This document shows positions 7,021-13,192 of a stretch of 13,192 nt of DNA, in pieces; positions within the stretch are counted from its first letter, which is position 1, and each line of letters opens with the position of its first letter. The DNA lies in the NCBI GenBank assembly GCA_010365175.1, contig JAAFGW010000051.1, forward strand, positions 1 through 13,192, written 5' to 3'. Source of the DNA: Sulfuriferula multivorans. Lineage in GTDB: Bacteria; Pseudomonadota; Gammaproteobacteria; Burkholderiales; Thiobacillaceae. The notes under the pieces are model-generated. The model searched no databases and was not told where the DNA came from. It worked only from the letters and a program-made list of their open reading frames with translations. Both the position numbers and the translations under genes were made by a program.

Positions 7021-9095
7021 GCTGCTCCTCCTACAAGGGAAGTGACTTTGATATGTTTGCCTTCGGGTACTTCAGCGTGCGATAGAACTTTGAGTTGCGG
7101 CACGGCACGCCGCAGAAAACGGGCCAGCAAGGGACGCAATACTGCCGGCGTCAGCAGCACCGGAGGGTGCCCCAATGCTTCCTGTCGTTGCGTCGAGGTT
7201 TGCGTTTTTTCAAGCAAGGTATCGGCCAACCCCGGCTCCATACCCGCAGAATCGTGGCCGGCCTGCAACGTCTGTAACAGCAAACGTTCCAGCGCCTGAT
7301 CCAGCGCGATGACCGGCAATTCGCTGACCGATCCATAAATCTGCTGAACAATTGAACGGCCCAACGCAACCCGGACCAGAGCGGTGAGTTCGTTCGGGTC
7401 CTGGACATGTGCGCCATGCTCCAGCAGGCAATCAATGATGCTGCGCATGTCGCGTATGGCCACACCTTCAATCAGCAAGGTTTGCAGCACTTTCTGCACA
7501 GCAGATAGTGTCAGCATTTTCGGGACCAGTTCTTCCACCAGTTTGGGTGCACTCTTCCCCAGATGGTCGAGCAAGGCCTGTACTTCCTGCCGTCCCAGCA
7601 GTTCGGCCGCGTGTTGCGTCACCAGATGATTCAGATGCGTAGCAACCACAGTACCCGGATCGACCACGGTATAACCCATGGCCTGAGCCTGCTCGCGCTG
7701 TTCGGATTCGATCCATACTGCTGGCAGGCCAAAAGCTGGATCCGTTGTCGCCACGCCGGGCAGGGTTCCCGTGATACTGCCGGGATCTATCGCGAGGAAC
7801 AGCCCGGTGCGTACTTCGCCGCTGCCGATTTCAACGCCCTTAAGCGTGATGCGATAGCTGTTCGGATTGATTTCGAGGTTGTCACGAATATGCACGGCAG
7901 GGGGCAAAAAACCAATCTCACGTGCGAATTTCTTGCGGATGCCCTTGATGCGGCGAACCAGTTCACCATCGGCTGCGTTATCCACCAGAGGAATCAGGCG
8001 ATAGCCGACTTCCAGGCCCAGGGTGTCGATGGGTGCAACGTCTTCCCAGCTGGCTTCCTGTGCTTCGACTGCCGCCACCGGTGCTGTGTCCACTTCTGCG
8101 GGGACTTCCTCCTGCTTCTTGCTGCCTCTGTAGGCAATCCAGACCATCCCTGCAGCCAGTGACAAAAAAGCAAAATTCGGCATGCCAGGAATCATCCCCA
8201 TCATGCCCAGGATCCCGGCTGTGATGTAGAGCGCCTGCGTTTTGTTGAAGATGTTGGACAACATCTGACCGGCAATATCTTCATCGGTACTGACTCGGCT
8301 GACGATGATACCGGCCGCAATCGAAATGACCAGAGCCGGGATCTGTGCAACCAGGCCATCGCCAATGGCCAGCAAGGTGTAGTTGTGAGCAGCCTCAGCC
8401 AGCGCCAGATCATGCTGCATCATGCCAACCAGCAAACCGCCCACAATATTGATTATAAGAATTAGAATGCCGGCAATGGCATCGCCGCGCACAAACTTCG
8501 AGGCGCCGTCCATGGAACCGTAAAAATCCGCTTCCTGGGAAATTTCAGCACGACGGGTGCGTGCCTCATCCTCATTGATCAGGCCCGCGTTGAGATCGGC
8601 ATCAATCGCCATTTGCTTGCCCGGCATCGCGTCCAGGGTGAAACGCGCGCTGACCTCGGCGATCCGGCCAGCACCCTTGGTGATCACGATGAAGTTGATG
8701 ACCACCAGGATGACGAACACGATGATGCCGACCGTGTAATTTCCGCCCACCAAGAAATGACCGAAAGCCTCGATCACCTTGCCTGCAGCGGCCGGACCGT
8801 TATGGCCTTCCAGCAGCACCACACGCGTCGAAGCCACGTTGAGGGACAAGCGCAGCAAAGTCGAGAGCAACAACACGGTCGGGAATGCGGCGAAGTCGAG
8901 TGCCTTTTTGGTCGACAGCCCCACCAGCAACACCATGATGGACAGCGCAATATTGAAGGTGAACAGCATATCCAGCGCAAATGGCGGCAGCGGCAACACC
9001 AACATTGCCAGGATGAGGATAATGAAAATGGGTGCGGCAAATGAACGTGCATTGGCCGAACTGAATAAATTGGAAAGCCTTAACGTGCCATTCAT
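7017..9095 (-). CDS. flhA: Flagellar type III export gate protein FlhA
   Basis: FlhA is the large inner-membrane export-gate protein of the flagellar type III secretion system. Its cytoplasmic ring binds chaperone-substrate complexes and it couples proton flow to export. It has 692 residues, the normal size. About eight transmembrane helices lie in residues 20-325. The conserved FHIPEP-family loop has ITKGAGRIAEVSARF (138-152) then DAMPGKQMAIDADLNAG (155-171), and D205 in RGDAIAG is near the conserved aspartate region. A linker rich in Glu, Ala and Val (326-350) leads to the soluble C-terminal domain. The start ATG overlaps the flhB stop (ATGA, 9092-9095), and the stop overlaps the flhF start in the same way. 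Both overlaps indicate a single translationally coupled operon. The Shine-Dalgarno sequence is weak (AGG), which fits coupling to flhB. Confidence 0.98.
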   Translation of the reverse strand: MNGTLRLSNLFSSANARSFAAPIFIILILAMLVLPLPPFALDMLFTFNIALSIMVLLVGLSTKKALDFAAFPTVLLLSTLLRLSLNVASTRVVLLEGHNGPAAAGKVIEAFGHFLVGGNYTVGIIVFVILVVINFIVITKGAGRIAEVSARFTLDAMPGKQMAIDADLNAGLINEDEARTRRAEISQEADFYGSMDGASKFVRGDAIAGILILIINIVGGLLVGMMQHDLALAEAAHNYTLLAIGDGLVAQIPALVISIAAGIIVSRVSTDEDIAGQMLSNIFNKTQALYITAGILGMMGMIPGMPNFAFLSLAAGMVWIAYRGSKKQEEVPAEVDTAPVAAVEAQEASWEDVAPIDTLGLEVGYRLIPLVDNAADGELVRRIKGIRKKFAREIGFLPPAVHIRDNLEINPNSYRITLKGVEIGSGEVRTGLFLAIDPGSITGTLPGVATTDPAFGLPAVWIESEQREQAQAMGYTVVDPGTVVATHLNHLVTQHAAELLGRQEVQALLDHLGKSAPKLVEELVPKMLTLSAVQKVLQTLLIEGVAIRDMRSIIDCLLEHGAHVQDPNELTALVRVALGRSIVQQIYGSVSELPVIALDQALERLLLQTLQAGHDSAGMEPGLADTLLEKTQTSTQRQEALGHPPVLLTPAVLRPLLARFLRRAVPQLKVLSHAEVPEGKHIKVTSLVGGAA

Positions 9096-10234
9096 GGGGT
9101 GGCCTGCAGCGGATCAAGTTCGGGGGGGACCGGCAAGCTTGTCGGCGCGTTGGGATACGCACCCCCCTCCTGCTGGAAATGGCGTAACTGGAATACATAG
9201 GCCAGTACTTCGGCTACCGCTGCATAAAGCGTGGCGGGGATTTCGTCGCCGAGTTCGGTGTGACGGAACAGCGCACGTGCCAATGGCGGCGCCTCCAGCA
9301 TCGTAATGTTGTGTTCGGATGCCAATGCGCGGATACGGGCGGCAACCTCATCAGCCCCTTTGGCTACTACGCGAGGCGCACCCATTTTGCCTTCGCTGTA
9401 CTTGAGCGCGACGGCATAATGGGTCGGATTGGTGATCACCACATCAGCGGTGGGAATCTCGGACATCATGCGGCGACGTGCCACTTCACGTTGTTGTGAA
9501 CGGATACGCGCCTTGAGATGCGGGTCGCCTTCCGACTCCTTGGCTTCCTGACGCAACTCTTCTTTGGTCATCTTGAGTTTGTTGTGATGACTCCAGAGCT
9601 GATAAGGCAAATCAATCGCAACGATAAAAATCATTGTGCCGGAAACAGTCAGGAAAATTTTGCCTATCAGGTCACCCATATGCAGAATTGCGAGCGAAGG
9701 CGATTCGAGGCTGAGCGAGAAAATTCCATCGAGGTTAGTCCAGATCAACCAGGCCGCTACGCCACCCAGCAAGCCAACTTTGCCCAGTGCCTTGACCAGT
9801 TCGATCAATCCCTGGCTCGAAACCATGCGTTTGATGCCCGACATCGGATTCATGCGATTGAATTTCGGGGCCAAAGCCTTGGTGCTGAACATCCAACCGC
9901 GAAGCATGAGTGGAGAAGCCAGTGTGGCGAGCACCATCAGACCCAGGAAAGGCGCCAAAGCAAAGGCTGCTTCAAAAAACTGGTTTGAAAGCTGCGCCAT
10001 CACGTGCGAGCTGTCGCGGGCAATTCCGGGATTGAACTGAAGTGCACCCTTAACAATATGTGACAGGGTCTGACCGAGACCACTGGCCATCATCCACAAT
10101 GCTGACCCACCCACCATCAAGATGACAAAAGTCGACAGCTCGCGTGACTGCACCACTTGGCCGTCTTCACGTGATTTATCCAATCGCTGTGGCGATGGGG
10201 CTTCTGTTTTTTCCTGATCGCTGCCTTCAGCCAT
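9092..10234 (-). CDS. flhB: Flagellar type III export switch protein FlhB
   Basis: FlhB is the export-gate protein that switches secretion from rod/hook to filament substrates after autocleavage. It has 380 residues. The N-terminus is short and charged and rich in Lys, Arg and Glu (SDQEKTEAPSPQRLDKSRE). Four transmembrane helices lie at about 32-52, 88-110, 143-167 and 185-210. The cytoplasmic domain carries the autocleavage motif NPTH at 269-272, the same numbering as E. coli FlhB. The C-terminal tail is Pro-rich. I chose the ATG at 10234, which gives the usual MAE-type start and has AGGTG about 9 nt upstream. An in-frame GTG at 10246 would add four residues and has a poorer ribosome binding site. 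It is the first gene of the operon that continues to motD, and 237 bp separate it from motB. Confidence 0.97.
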   Translation of the reverse strand: MAEGSDQEKTEAPSPQRLDKSREDGQVVQSRELSTFVILMVGGSALWMMASGLGQTLSHIVKGALQFNPGIARDSSHVMAQLSNQFFEAAFALAPFLGLMVLATLASPLMLRGWMFSTKALAPKFNRMNPMSGIKRMVSSQGLIELVKALGKVGLLGGVAAWLIWTNLDGIFSLSLESPSLAILHMGDLIGKIFLTVSGTMIFIVAIDLPYQLWSHHNKLKMTKEELRQEAKESEGDPHLKARIRSQQREVARRRMMSEIPTADVVITNPTHYAVALKYSEGKMGAPRVVAKGADEVAARIRALASEHNITMLEAPPLARALFRHTELGDEIPATLYAAVAEVLAYVFQLRHFQQEGGAYPNAPTSLPVPPELDPLQATP

Positions 10235-10260
10235 CCCAAAATTCACCTGTTAGTTGTGAT

Positions 10261-10277
10261 CCATCGGTTATCGATGG
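10261..10277. repeat. Inverted repeat 6-5-6 upstream of flhB (proximal)
   Basis: CCATCG and CGATGG form a perfect 6-bp inverted repeat around a 5-bp centre, ending about 27 bp upstream of the flhB start. It could be a protein-binding operator or a leader hairpin in the flhB mRNA. No known consensus was recognised. Confidence 0.45.
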
Positions 10278-10301
10278 GGGTTCTACAGGCTGAATTATTG
10301 G

Positions 10302-10318
10302 GCACGTTACGTACGTGC
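10302..10318. repeat. Inverted repeat 6-5-6 upstream of flhB (distal)
   Basis: GCACGT and ACGTGC form a perfect 6-bp inverted repeat around a 5-bp centre. It has the same geometry as the repeat at 10261-10277, with the centres 41 bp apart. I found no convincing sigma-70 or sigma-28 promoter next to it. Confidence 0.4.
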
Positions 10319-10404
10319 GATCAGGGGAATAAAGGTGGATTTGGGCCGCTATTTAGCTTCAAGTCGCGTGCTCGGCTGAACCAGGCCTGGCCAGCAGGAA
10401 AAGA

Positions 10405-10446
10405 AGTGGCCTGAATTGTGCATGACAACGCACAAATCAAGCCACT
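10405..10446 (-). terminator. Probable terminator hairpin after motB
   Basis: Starting 25 bp after the motB stop, the minus strand can form a long hairpin: 6 bp (AGTGGC with GCCACT), 1 mismatch, 3 bp, 1 mismatch, 6 bp (TTGTGC with GCACAA), with an 8-nt loop. It is followed in the transcript by a short pyrimidine run TCTTTTCC. The tail is weak for an intrinsic terminator, but the place is right to end the motAB transcript before the flhB operon. Confidence 0.55.
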
Positions 10447-10471
10447 CACTGTCTGGGGTAATCGTATTCGA

Positions 10472-11401
10472 TCAGTGCGGGGGTGCAGTCTTGCTCACTT
10501 TGCTGCTGACTTCTGCTTCATTGGCCACACTCACACCACTTGCTTCCTTGGTTACGGCTTCTTCGGTGCGTTTATTCATCACGATGATGCTGATGCGCCG
10601 GTTGACCGGGTCGGAAGGCCCCGCCTGGTTGAAGGGAACAGATGCAGCCAGCCCCACCACGCGCAGCATTTTTGATTCGTCCATTCCGCCCGCGATCAAC
10701 GCTCGCCGCGAAGTATTGGCGCGATCGGTCGACAGTTCCCAATTGCTATATCCACGCTCGCCGTTGGCATACGCGGTGGTATCGGTATGCCCAGACAGAC
10801 TGATCCGGTTTTGTACATCGTTCAGGACATGGCCTATCTCATTCAGAATGATTTTGGTGTAGGGCTGCAAGTCAGCACTGGCCAGATTGAACATAGGCCG
10901 GTTCTGCTCGTCAACAATCTGGATACGCAACCCTTCGCTGGTAATGTCGATCAGCAATTGACGCTTGAACTGCTTGAGCGTTGGGTTGCTATCAATCGCT
11001 GCTTTAAGGCGGCCTTCCAGTAATTTGAGATTGGCCGCTTCCTCACGCAAAAGCTCGGCTTTAGCCGCTTCAAGATTGTAGGATTTCTTGTCCGGGATGG
11101 ATTCACCCTTTTTCACTTGCCCCGCCTTGCGCGTAAGGTCCTGGCCGCCGCCCTTGAGTACGCTGGAACTGTCTCCACTGCCATCGCCTCCCCGCATGGC
11201 CACTTTGAGCGGTGTCTTGAAGTACTCTGCAATCCCGGTCAGATCACCTTTGGCGGTTGAGCCCAACAGCCACATCAGCAGGAAAAAAGCCATCATCGCC
11301 GTCACGAAGTCGGCATAGGCGATCTTCCACGCGCCACCATGGTGACCACCGGCCACCTTCTTGATGCGTTTGACGACGATGGTTGCTTTTTGCTCGCTCA
11401 T
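10472..11401 (-). CDS. motB: Flagellar stator protein MotB
   Basis: MotB is the peptidoglycan-anchored subunit of the main MotAB stator, the proton channel that drives flagellar rotation. It has 309 residues. A basic N-terminus is followed by one transmembrane helix (about 28-47) with the essential proton-carrying aspartate D31 in IAYADFVTAMMAFF. The plug and linker occupy about 52-140. The OmpA-like peptidoglycan-binding domain (about 145-278) contains SLSGHTDTT, NWELSTDRAN and the PVNRRISIIV motif. The last 30 residues are an Ala, Val and Ser-rich tail. The start overlaps the end of a small upstream ORF as ATGA (11398-11401), with a modest AGG ribosome binding site 4 nt before the ATG. The 448-bp distance from motA is abnormal for this gene pair. 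A probable terminator follows. Confidence 0.97.
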   Translation of the reverse strand: MSEQKATIVVKRIKKVAGGHHGGAWKIAYADFVTAMMAFFLLMWLLGSTAKGDLTGIAEYFKTPLKVAMRGGDGSGDSSSVLKGGGQDLTRKAGQVKKGESIPDKKSYNLEAAKAELLREEAANLKLLEGRLKAAIDSNPTLKQFKRQLLIDITSEGLRIQIVDEQNRPMFNLASADLQPYTKIILNEIGHVLNDVQNRISLSGHTDTTAYANGERGYSNWELSTDRANTSRRALIAGGMDESKMLRVVGLAASVPFNQAGPSDPVNRRISIIVMNKRTEEAVTKEASGVSVANEAEVSSKVSKTAPPH

Positions 11402-11754
11402 CTAACCTGGAAACCGTAGTTGGACGCGCCCGATGGTGCGTCTGGGCGGGTGTCTGGCGCATACGATTCCACATGGGCTTCAGCCCATAGTGGATCGGAG
11501 TCCTTTAGGGCGAAGCGACGAGGCGGCAGGCCGGGGCTTGCATACGACTTCACACGGGCTTTAGCCCGTAGTGGATCGGAGTCCCCTTGTGGGGCAACGA
11601 GGAGCGACAAAGCCAGGCGCATACGACTCCACACGGGCTTCTGCCCGTAGTGGATCGGAGTCCCCTTGTGGGGCACGCCCAGACGTGCCAGCGGGTGCGT
11701 AGCGCTCTCACCCAATAGGTGATGGCTATCGAAGGCAGTCAAGTGAGTATTCAT
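11398..11754 (-). CDS. Small ORF between motA and motB, running through the repeats (doubtful gene)
   Basis: This is a 118-codon frame starting at ATG 11754 with a strong ribosome binding site (AGGAG at 11761-11765, 6 nt spacing). It ends in TGA overlapping the motB ATG by 4 bp. No known domain is recognised. The first 28 residues (MNTHLTAFDSHHLLGESATH and on) precede the repeats. The rest is repeat-derived, including QGDSDPLRAKARVKSYA and KDSDPLWAEAHVESYA. Copies A and B are read in the same frame and copy C in another, which argues against a conserved repeat-coded protein. The GC-rich palindromes are open in several frames, so openness alone is weak evidence. The start and stop signals suggest it may still be translated, either as a small protein or as a leader that couples motA to motB translation. 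A TTG at 11784 is an alternative but poorer start. Confidence 0.35.
   Translation of the reverse strand: MNTHLTAFDSHHLLGESATHPLARLGVPHKGTPIHYGQKPVWSRMRLALSLLVAPQGDSDPLRAKARVKSYASPGLPPRRFALKDSDPLWAEAHVESYAPDTRPDAPSGASNYGFQVR
11459..11511 (+). repeat. REP-like palindromic repeat, copy A
   Basis: This is a degenerate copy of the 57-bp unit. Its main stem pairs ATGGGC with GCCCAT and CCAC with GTGG, and the outer stem pairs GATT with AGTC (one G-T pair on the plus strand). Relative to copies B and C the inner stem has a compensatory C-G to T-A change. The second hairpin is reduced to CC-TTTA-GG. Confidence 0.8.
11540..11596 (+). repeat. REP-like palindromic repeat, copy B
   Basis: This is a 57-bp unit beginning GCATACGA. 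The outer stem pairs GACT with AGTC, the middle stem TCAC with GTGG (one G-T pair on the plus strand) and the inner stem ACGGGC with GCCCGT around a TTTA loop. Bulges are a single A and ATCGG on the 3' side. A second hairpin CCCC-TTGT-GGGG follows. It starts 81 bp after the start of copy A. Confidence 0.85.
11619..11675 (+). repeat. REP-like palindromic repeat, copy C
   Basis: This is the best-paired copy, 57 bp: GACT with AGTC, CCAC with GTGG, ACGGGC with GCCCGT (loop TTCT), then CCCC-TTGT-GGGG. It starts 79 bp after copy B. A further hairpin (GGCACG with CGTGCC) follows at 11672-11689. Confidence 0.85.
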
Positions 11755-11849
11755 GTGGCTCTCCTGAAGGTTAAGCGCGGTCAACTGCGGTTTTTAGGTT
11801 TTAACACCACGTAGCGCCAGCTAAGGATTCGAGACCTGATCATGAATAG
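11755..11849 (-). other. motA 3' flank without recognised gene or terminator
   Basis: The 95 bp between the motA stop and the small-ORF start hold the AGGAG ribosome binding site of that ORF at 11761-11765. I see no hairpin followed by a T-run, so transcription from motA probably continues into motB through the repeat cluster. Confidence 0.5.
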
Positions 11850-12710
11850 TTAACGCGATTTCGCGCCCTTCACATGCGTCTCCAGTTCGCTGAAGGTAGG
11901 CCGCTCGGTTGAAAACAACACCTTGCGTCCAAACTCAACGGCAATCGCCGGTGCATAACCATTGATGCTGGCCAGCAAGGTGACCTTGACACACTGAAAC
12001 ATCTTGCTCGATTCGTGCAGTTTTTGTTCAAGCAGACCGGAAAGCGGACTGACAAAACCATAAGCCAGCAAAATGCCGATGAAAGTGCCGGTCAATGCAG
12101 CCCCGATCAAAATCCCGAGTTCCGCGGGAGGAAGACCGACTGATCCCATGGTTTTCACGACCCCCATCACCGCCGCGACAATGCCGAAAGCCGGCAGGCC
12201 ATCGCCTAGTTTGGCGACGCTGTGCACGGGTATCTCACCTTCCTGATGGTGCGTTTCGATCTCGTTGTCCATCAGGTTTTCAATTTCAAAGGCATTCATA
12301 CTGCCGCTCACCATCAGGCGCAGATAGTCGGTCAGAAATTCAACGATATGGTGGTCCGCCATGACCGATGGATACTTCAAAAACAAGGGACTGCTCTCGG
12401 GGGCCTCGACATCGGCTTCAACCGACATCAGGCCTTCCTTGCGGATCTTGGTCAGCAGTTCATACAGCAACGCCATCATGTCCATATACAACGTACGGTT
12501 GTATTTCGATCCCTTGAACAGGGTTGGCAGCGCCTTCAACGTGGCCTTGATAGCTTTGCTGTTGTTGCCGACAAGGAAGGCACCCAGCGCCCCTCCTCCA
12601 ATGATCAAGAGCTCTATCGGATGCCATAACGCCGCTAGATATCCGCCGGCCAGCGCATATCCGCCAAACACGCACAGCACAACCATGATCCATCCACCAA
12701 TGACTTGCAC
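11850..12710 (-). CDS. motA: Flagellar stator protein MotA
   Basis: MotA is the four-helix channel subunit of the proton-driven stator, which interacts with rotor protein FliG. It has 286 residues. Transmembrane segments lie at about 5-25, 32-50, 170-190 and 197-220. Key residues fall at the same numbers as in E. coli MotA: R90 and E98 in the cytoplasmic loop, and the channel prolines P173 (GDGLPAFGI) and P222 (FVSPLSGLL). The start is a GTG at 12710, supported by the family beginning (MQVIGGWIMVV with the following FGGYALAGG) and by AAGGA about 10 nt upstream. A sigma-28 promoter candidate lies about 100 bp upstream. The partner motB is 448 bp downstream, behind a repeat cluster, instead of directly adjacent. 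Confidence 0.97.
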   Translation of the reverse strand: MQVIGGWIMVVLCVFGGYALAGGYLAALWHPIELLIIGGGALGAFLVGNNSKAIKATLKALPTLFKGSKYNRTLYMDMMALLYELLTKIRKEGLMSVEADVEAPESSPLFLKYPSVMADHHIVEFLTDYLRLMVSGSMNAFEIENLMDNEIETHHQEGEIPVHSVAKLGDGLPAFGIVAAVMGVVKTMGSVGLPPAELGILIGAALTGTFIGILLAYGFVSPLSGLLEQKLHESSKMFQCVKVTLLASINGYAPAIAVEFGRKVLFSTERPTFSELETHVKGAKSR

Positions 12711-12807
12711 GACAGTCTGTTCCTTATTCTGAATTGATTGTTCTGGCCCGGGTCACTTCACCCTGTCCCTGCACTTCGTGATTTGAAGCACAGGCTCTCA
12801 GGGAGAG

Positions 12808-12834
12808 GATTCGACCAAATTGCCTAAAACTTGA
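12808..12834 (-). promoter_or_regulatory. Candidate sigma-28 (FliA) promoter of motA
   Basis: On the minus strand, TCAAGTTT (12834-12827) is followed after exactly 11 nt by GTCGAATC (12815-12808). The known FliA consensus is TAAAGTTT, 11 nt, GCCGATAA. The -35 half matches at 7 of 8 positions and the -10 half at the core positions G, C, G and A. It is about 98 bp before the motA GTG. motA is a standard FliA target and fliA is in this window. A short hairpin (CTCTC with GAGAG, 12795-12807) lies at the likely transcript start. Confidence 0.6.
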
Positions 12835-12868
12835 TGGCGCCGTTAGAGAATATTGATGTGTATCCATG

Positions 12869-13192
12869 TCACATCCGCCAGGCATACAAGGTATGGCGCG
12901 CGCCTTCTGCCAGGGTTATTTCATGATCAGGCTGCTGCGACTGAACCCCAAATGAAAGGCTGATGAACAGGCTGCCCTTCTGCATCTGTGCACGCGCCTG
13001 CTCCCACAATGCCGGCATGACTGCGGGGGATAAAAAGGCAAACACCACGTCAAAACCGGCCAGATCGATGGCGGTGTAATCACGACGCATGAATGTCACC
13101 TGACTACGCCTGGACCAGGCGCGCACTCGGCTGATCAGCCATGGTGCCGGGGCGATTTCAGTGCCGTAAAAATGGCCTTCAGGAAAACGGGG
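12869..13192 (-). CDS. Class I SAM-dependent methyltransferase, 3' part
   Basis: The frame is open from the right edge to TGA at 12869-12871, so the 5' part is outside the window. The 107 visible residues read as the second half of a Rossmann-fold methyltransferase: GHFYGTEIAPAPWLISR gives the strand-2 acidic residue (E in GTEIAP) that binds the SAM ribose, FMRRDYTAIDLAGFDVVFAFLSP gives the acidic DY motif and strand 4, and PALWEQARAQMQKGSLFISLSF gives the following helix and strand 5. The N-terminal glycine-rich SAM loop would be off the edge. The substrate cannot be told. It ends 158 bp before motA on the same strand, with no clear terminator in between, but motA seems to have its own promoter. 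Confidence 0.7.
   Translation of the reverse strand, partial: PRFPEGHFYGTEIAPAPWLISRVRAWSRRSQVTFMRRDYTAIDLAGFDVVFAFLSPAVMPALWEQARAQMQKGSLFISLSFGVQSQQPDHEITLAEGARHTLYAWRM

Larger units (their letters stand above)
11439..11685. mobile_element. Possible non-autonomous element bounded by 10-bp inverted repeats
   Basis: CGTCTGGGCG (11439-11448) and CGCCCAGACG (11676-11685) are perfect inverted copies that flank the three-copy repeat cluster, giving a 247-bp MITE-sized unit. No transposase is coded inside and I see no convincing target-site duplication. Each end also takes part in a local hairpin, so the match may be partly a by-product of palindromic sequence. Confidence 0.25.

Noticed and set aside
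7563..8162. 199-codon plus-strand frame opposite flhA
   Set aside because: It is a shadow of the flhA coding sequence, with composition expected from reverse-strand reading.
10235..10246. GTG start of flhB four codons upstream
   Set aside because: Its ribosome binding site is poorer, and the ATG at 10234 gives the usual FlhB beginning.
11420..11650. Plus-strand 76-codon frame through the repeats
   Set aside because: It is open only because the GC-rich palindromes lack stop codons in several frames, and no ribosome binding site was seen.
11459..11675. CRISPR array
   Set aside because: There are only three units of 53-57 bp with internal palindromes, separated by 22-28 bp related sequences, and no cas genes. 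The units vary in sequence with paired changes.

Overview
The window looks like the chromosome of a flagellated betaproteobacterium, possibly a member of Nitrosomonadales or Gallionellales. This rests on moderate GC content, the gene order flhB-flhA-flhF-flhG-fliA, a MotCD-type second stator, and the character of FlhG and MotA. The exact genus cannot be told from the sequence. Almost everything is on the minus strand, so transcription runs from high to low coordinates.

Layout in transcription order. (1) The 3' part of a class I SAM methyltransferase gene enters at the right edge (12869-13192). (2) motA (11850-12710) follows, preceded by a good sigma-28 (FliA) promoter candidate. (3) A 448-bp gap, very unusual for motAB, holds three copies of a structured REP-like palindromic repeat. 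The repeats sit inside a short open frame that has its own strong Shine-Dalgarno sequence and ends in an ATGA overlap with motB. (4) motB (10472-11401) is followed by a probable terminator hairpin. (5) A tightly packed flagellar operon comes next: flhB, flhA, flhF, flhG, fliA, motC, motD (10234 down to 2617). Its genes overlap by 4 bp or lie within 4 bp of each other, except fliA-motC, which overlap by 19 bp. (6) A Lon-family ATP-dependent protease gene (175-2556) follows, with a likely sigma-32 heat-shock promoter of its own embedded at the end of motD. (7) The last codons of an unidentified plus-strand gene (1-126) converge on lon.

How the genes work together: FlhB and FlhA are the core export-gate proteins of the flagellar type III secretion system. 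FlhF and FlhG set flagellar site and number. FliA is the late-gene sigma factor and probably switches on motA upstream. MotA/MotB and MotC/MotD are two separate stator complexes. There are no chemotaxis genes between fliA and motC, unlike the Pseudomonas arrangement.

The most interesting items are the repeat cluster that splits motA from motB (with a compensatory base change and wobble pairs on one strand only), the small ORF that runs through it, a FlhG that has lost key ATPase-motif residues, and the heat-shock promoter of an AsrA/Lon-2-like protease hidden in the motD stop region.
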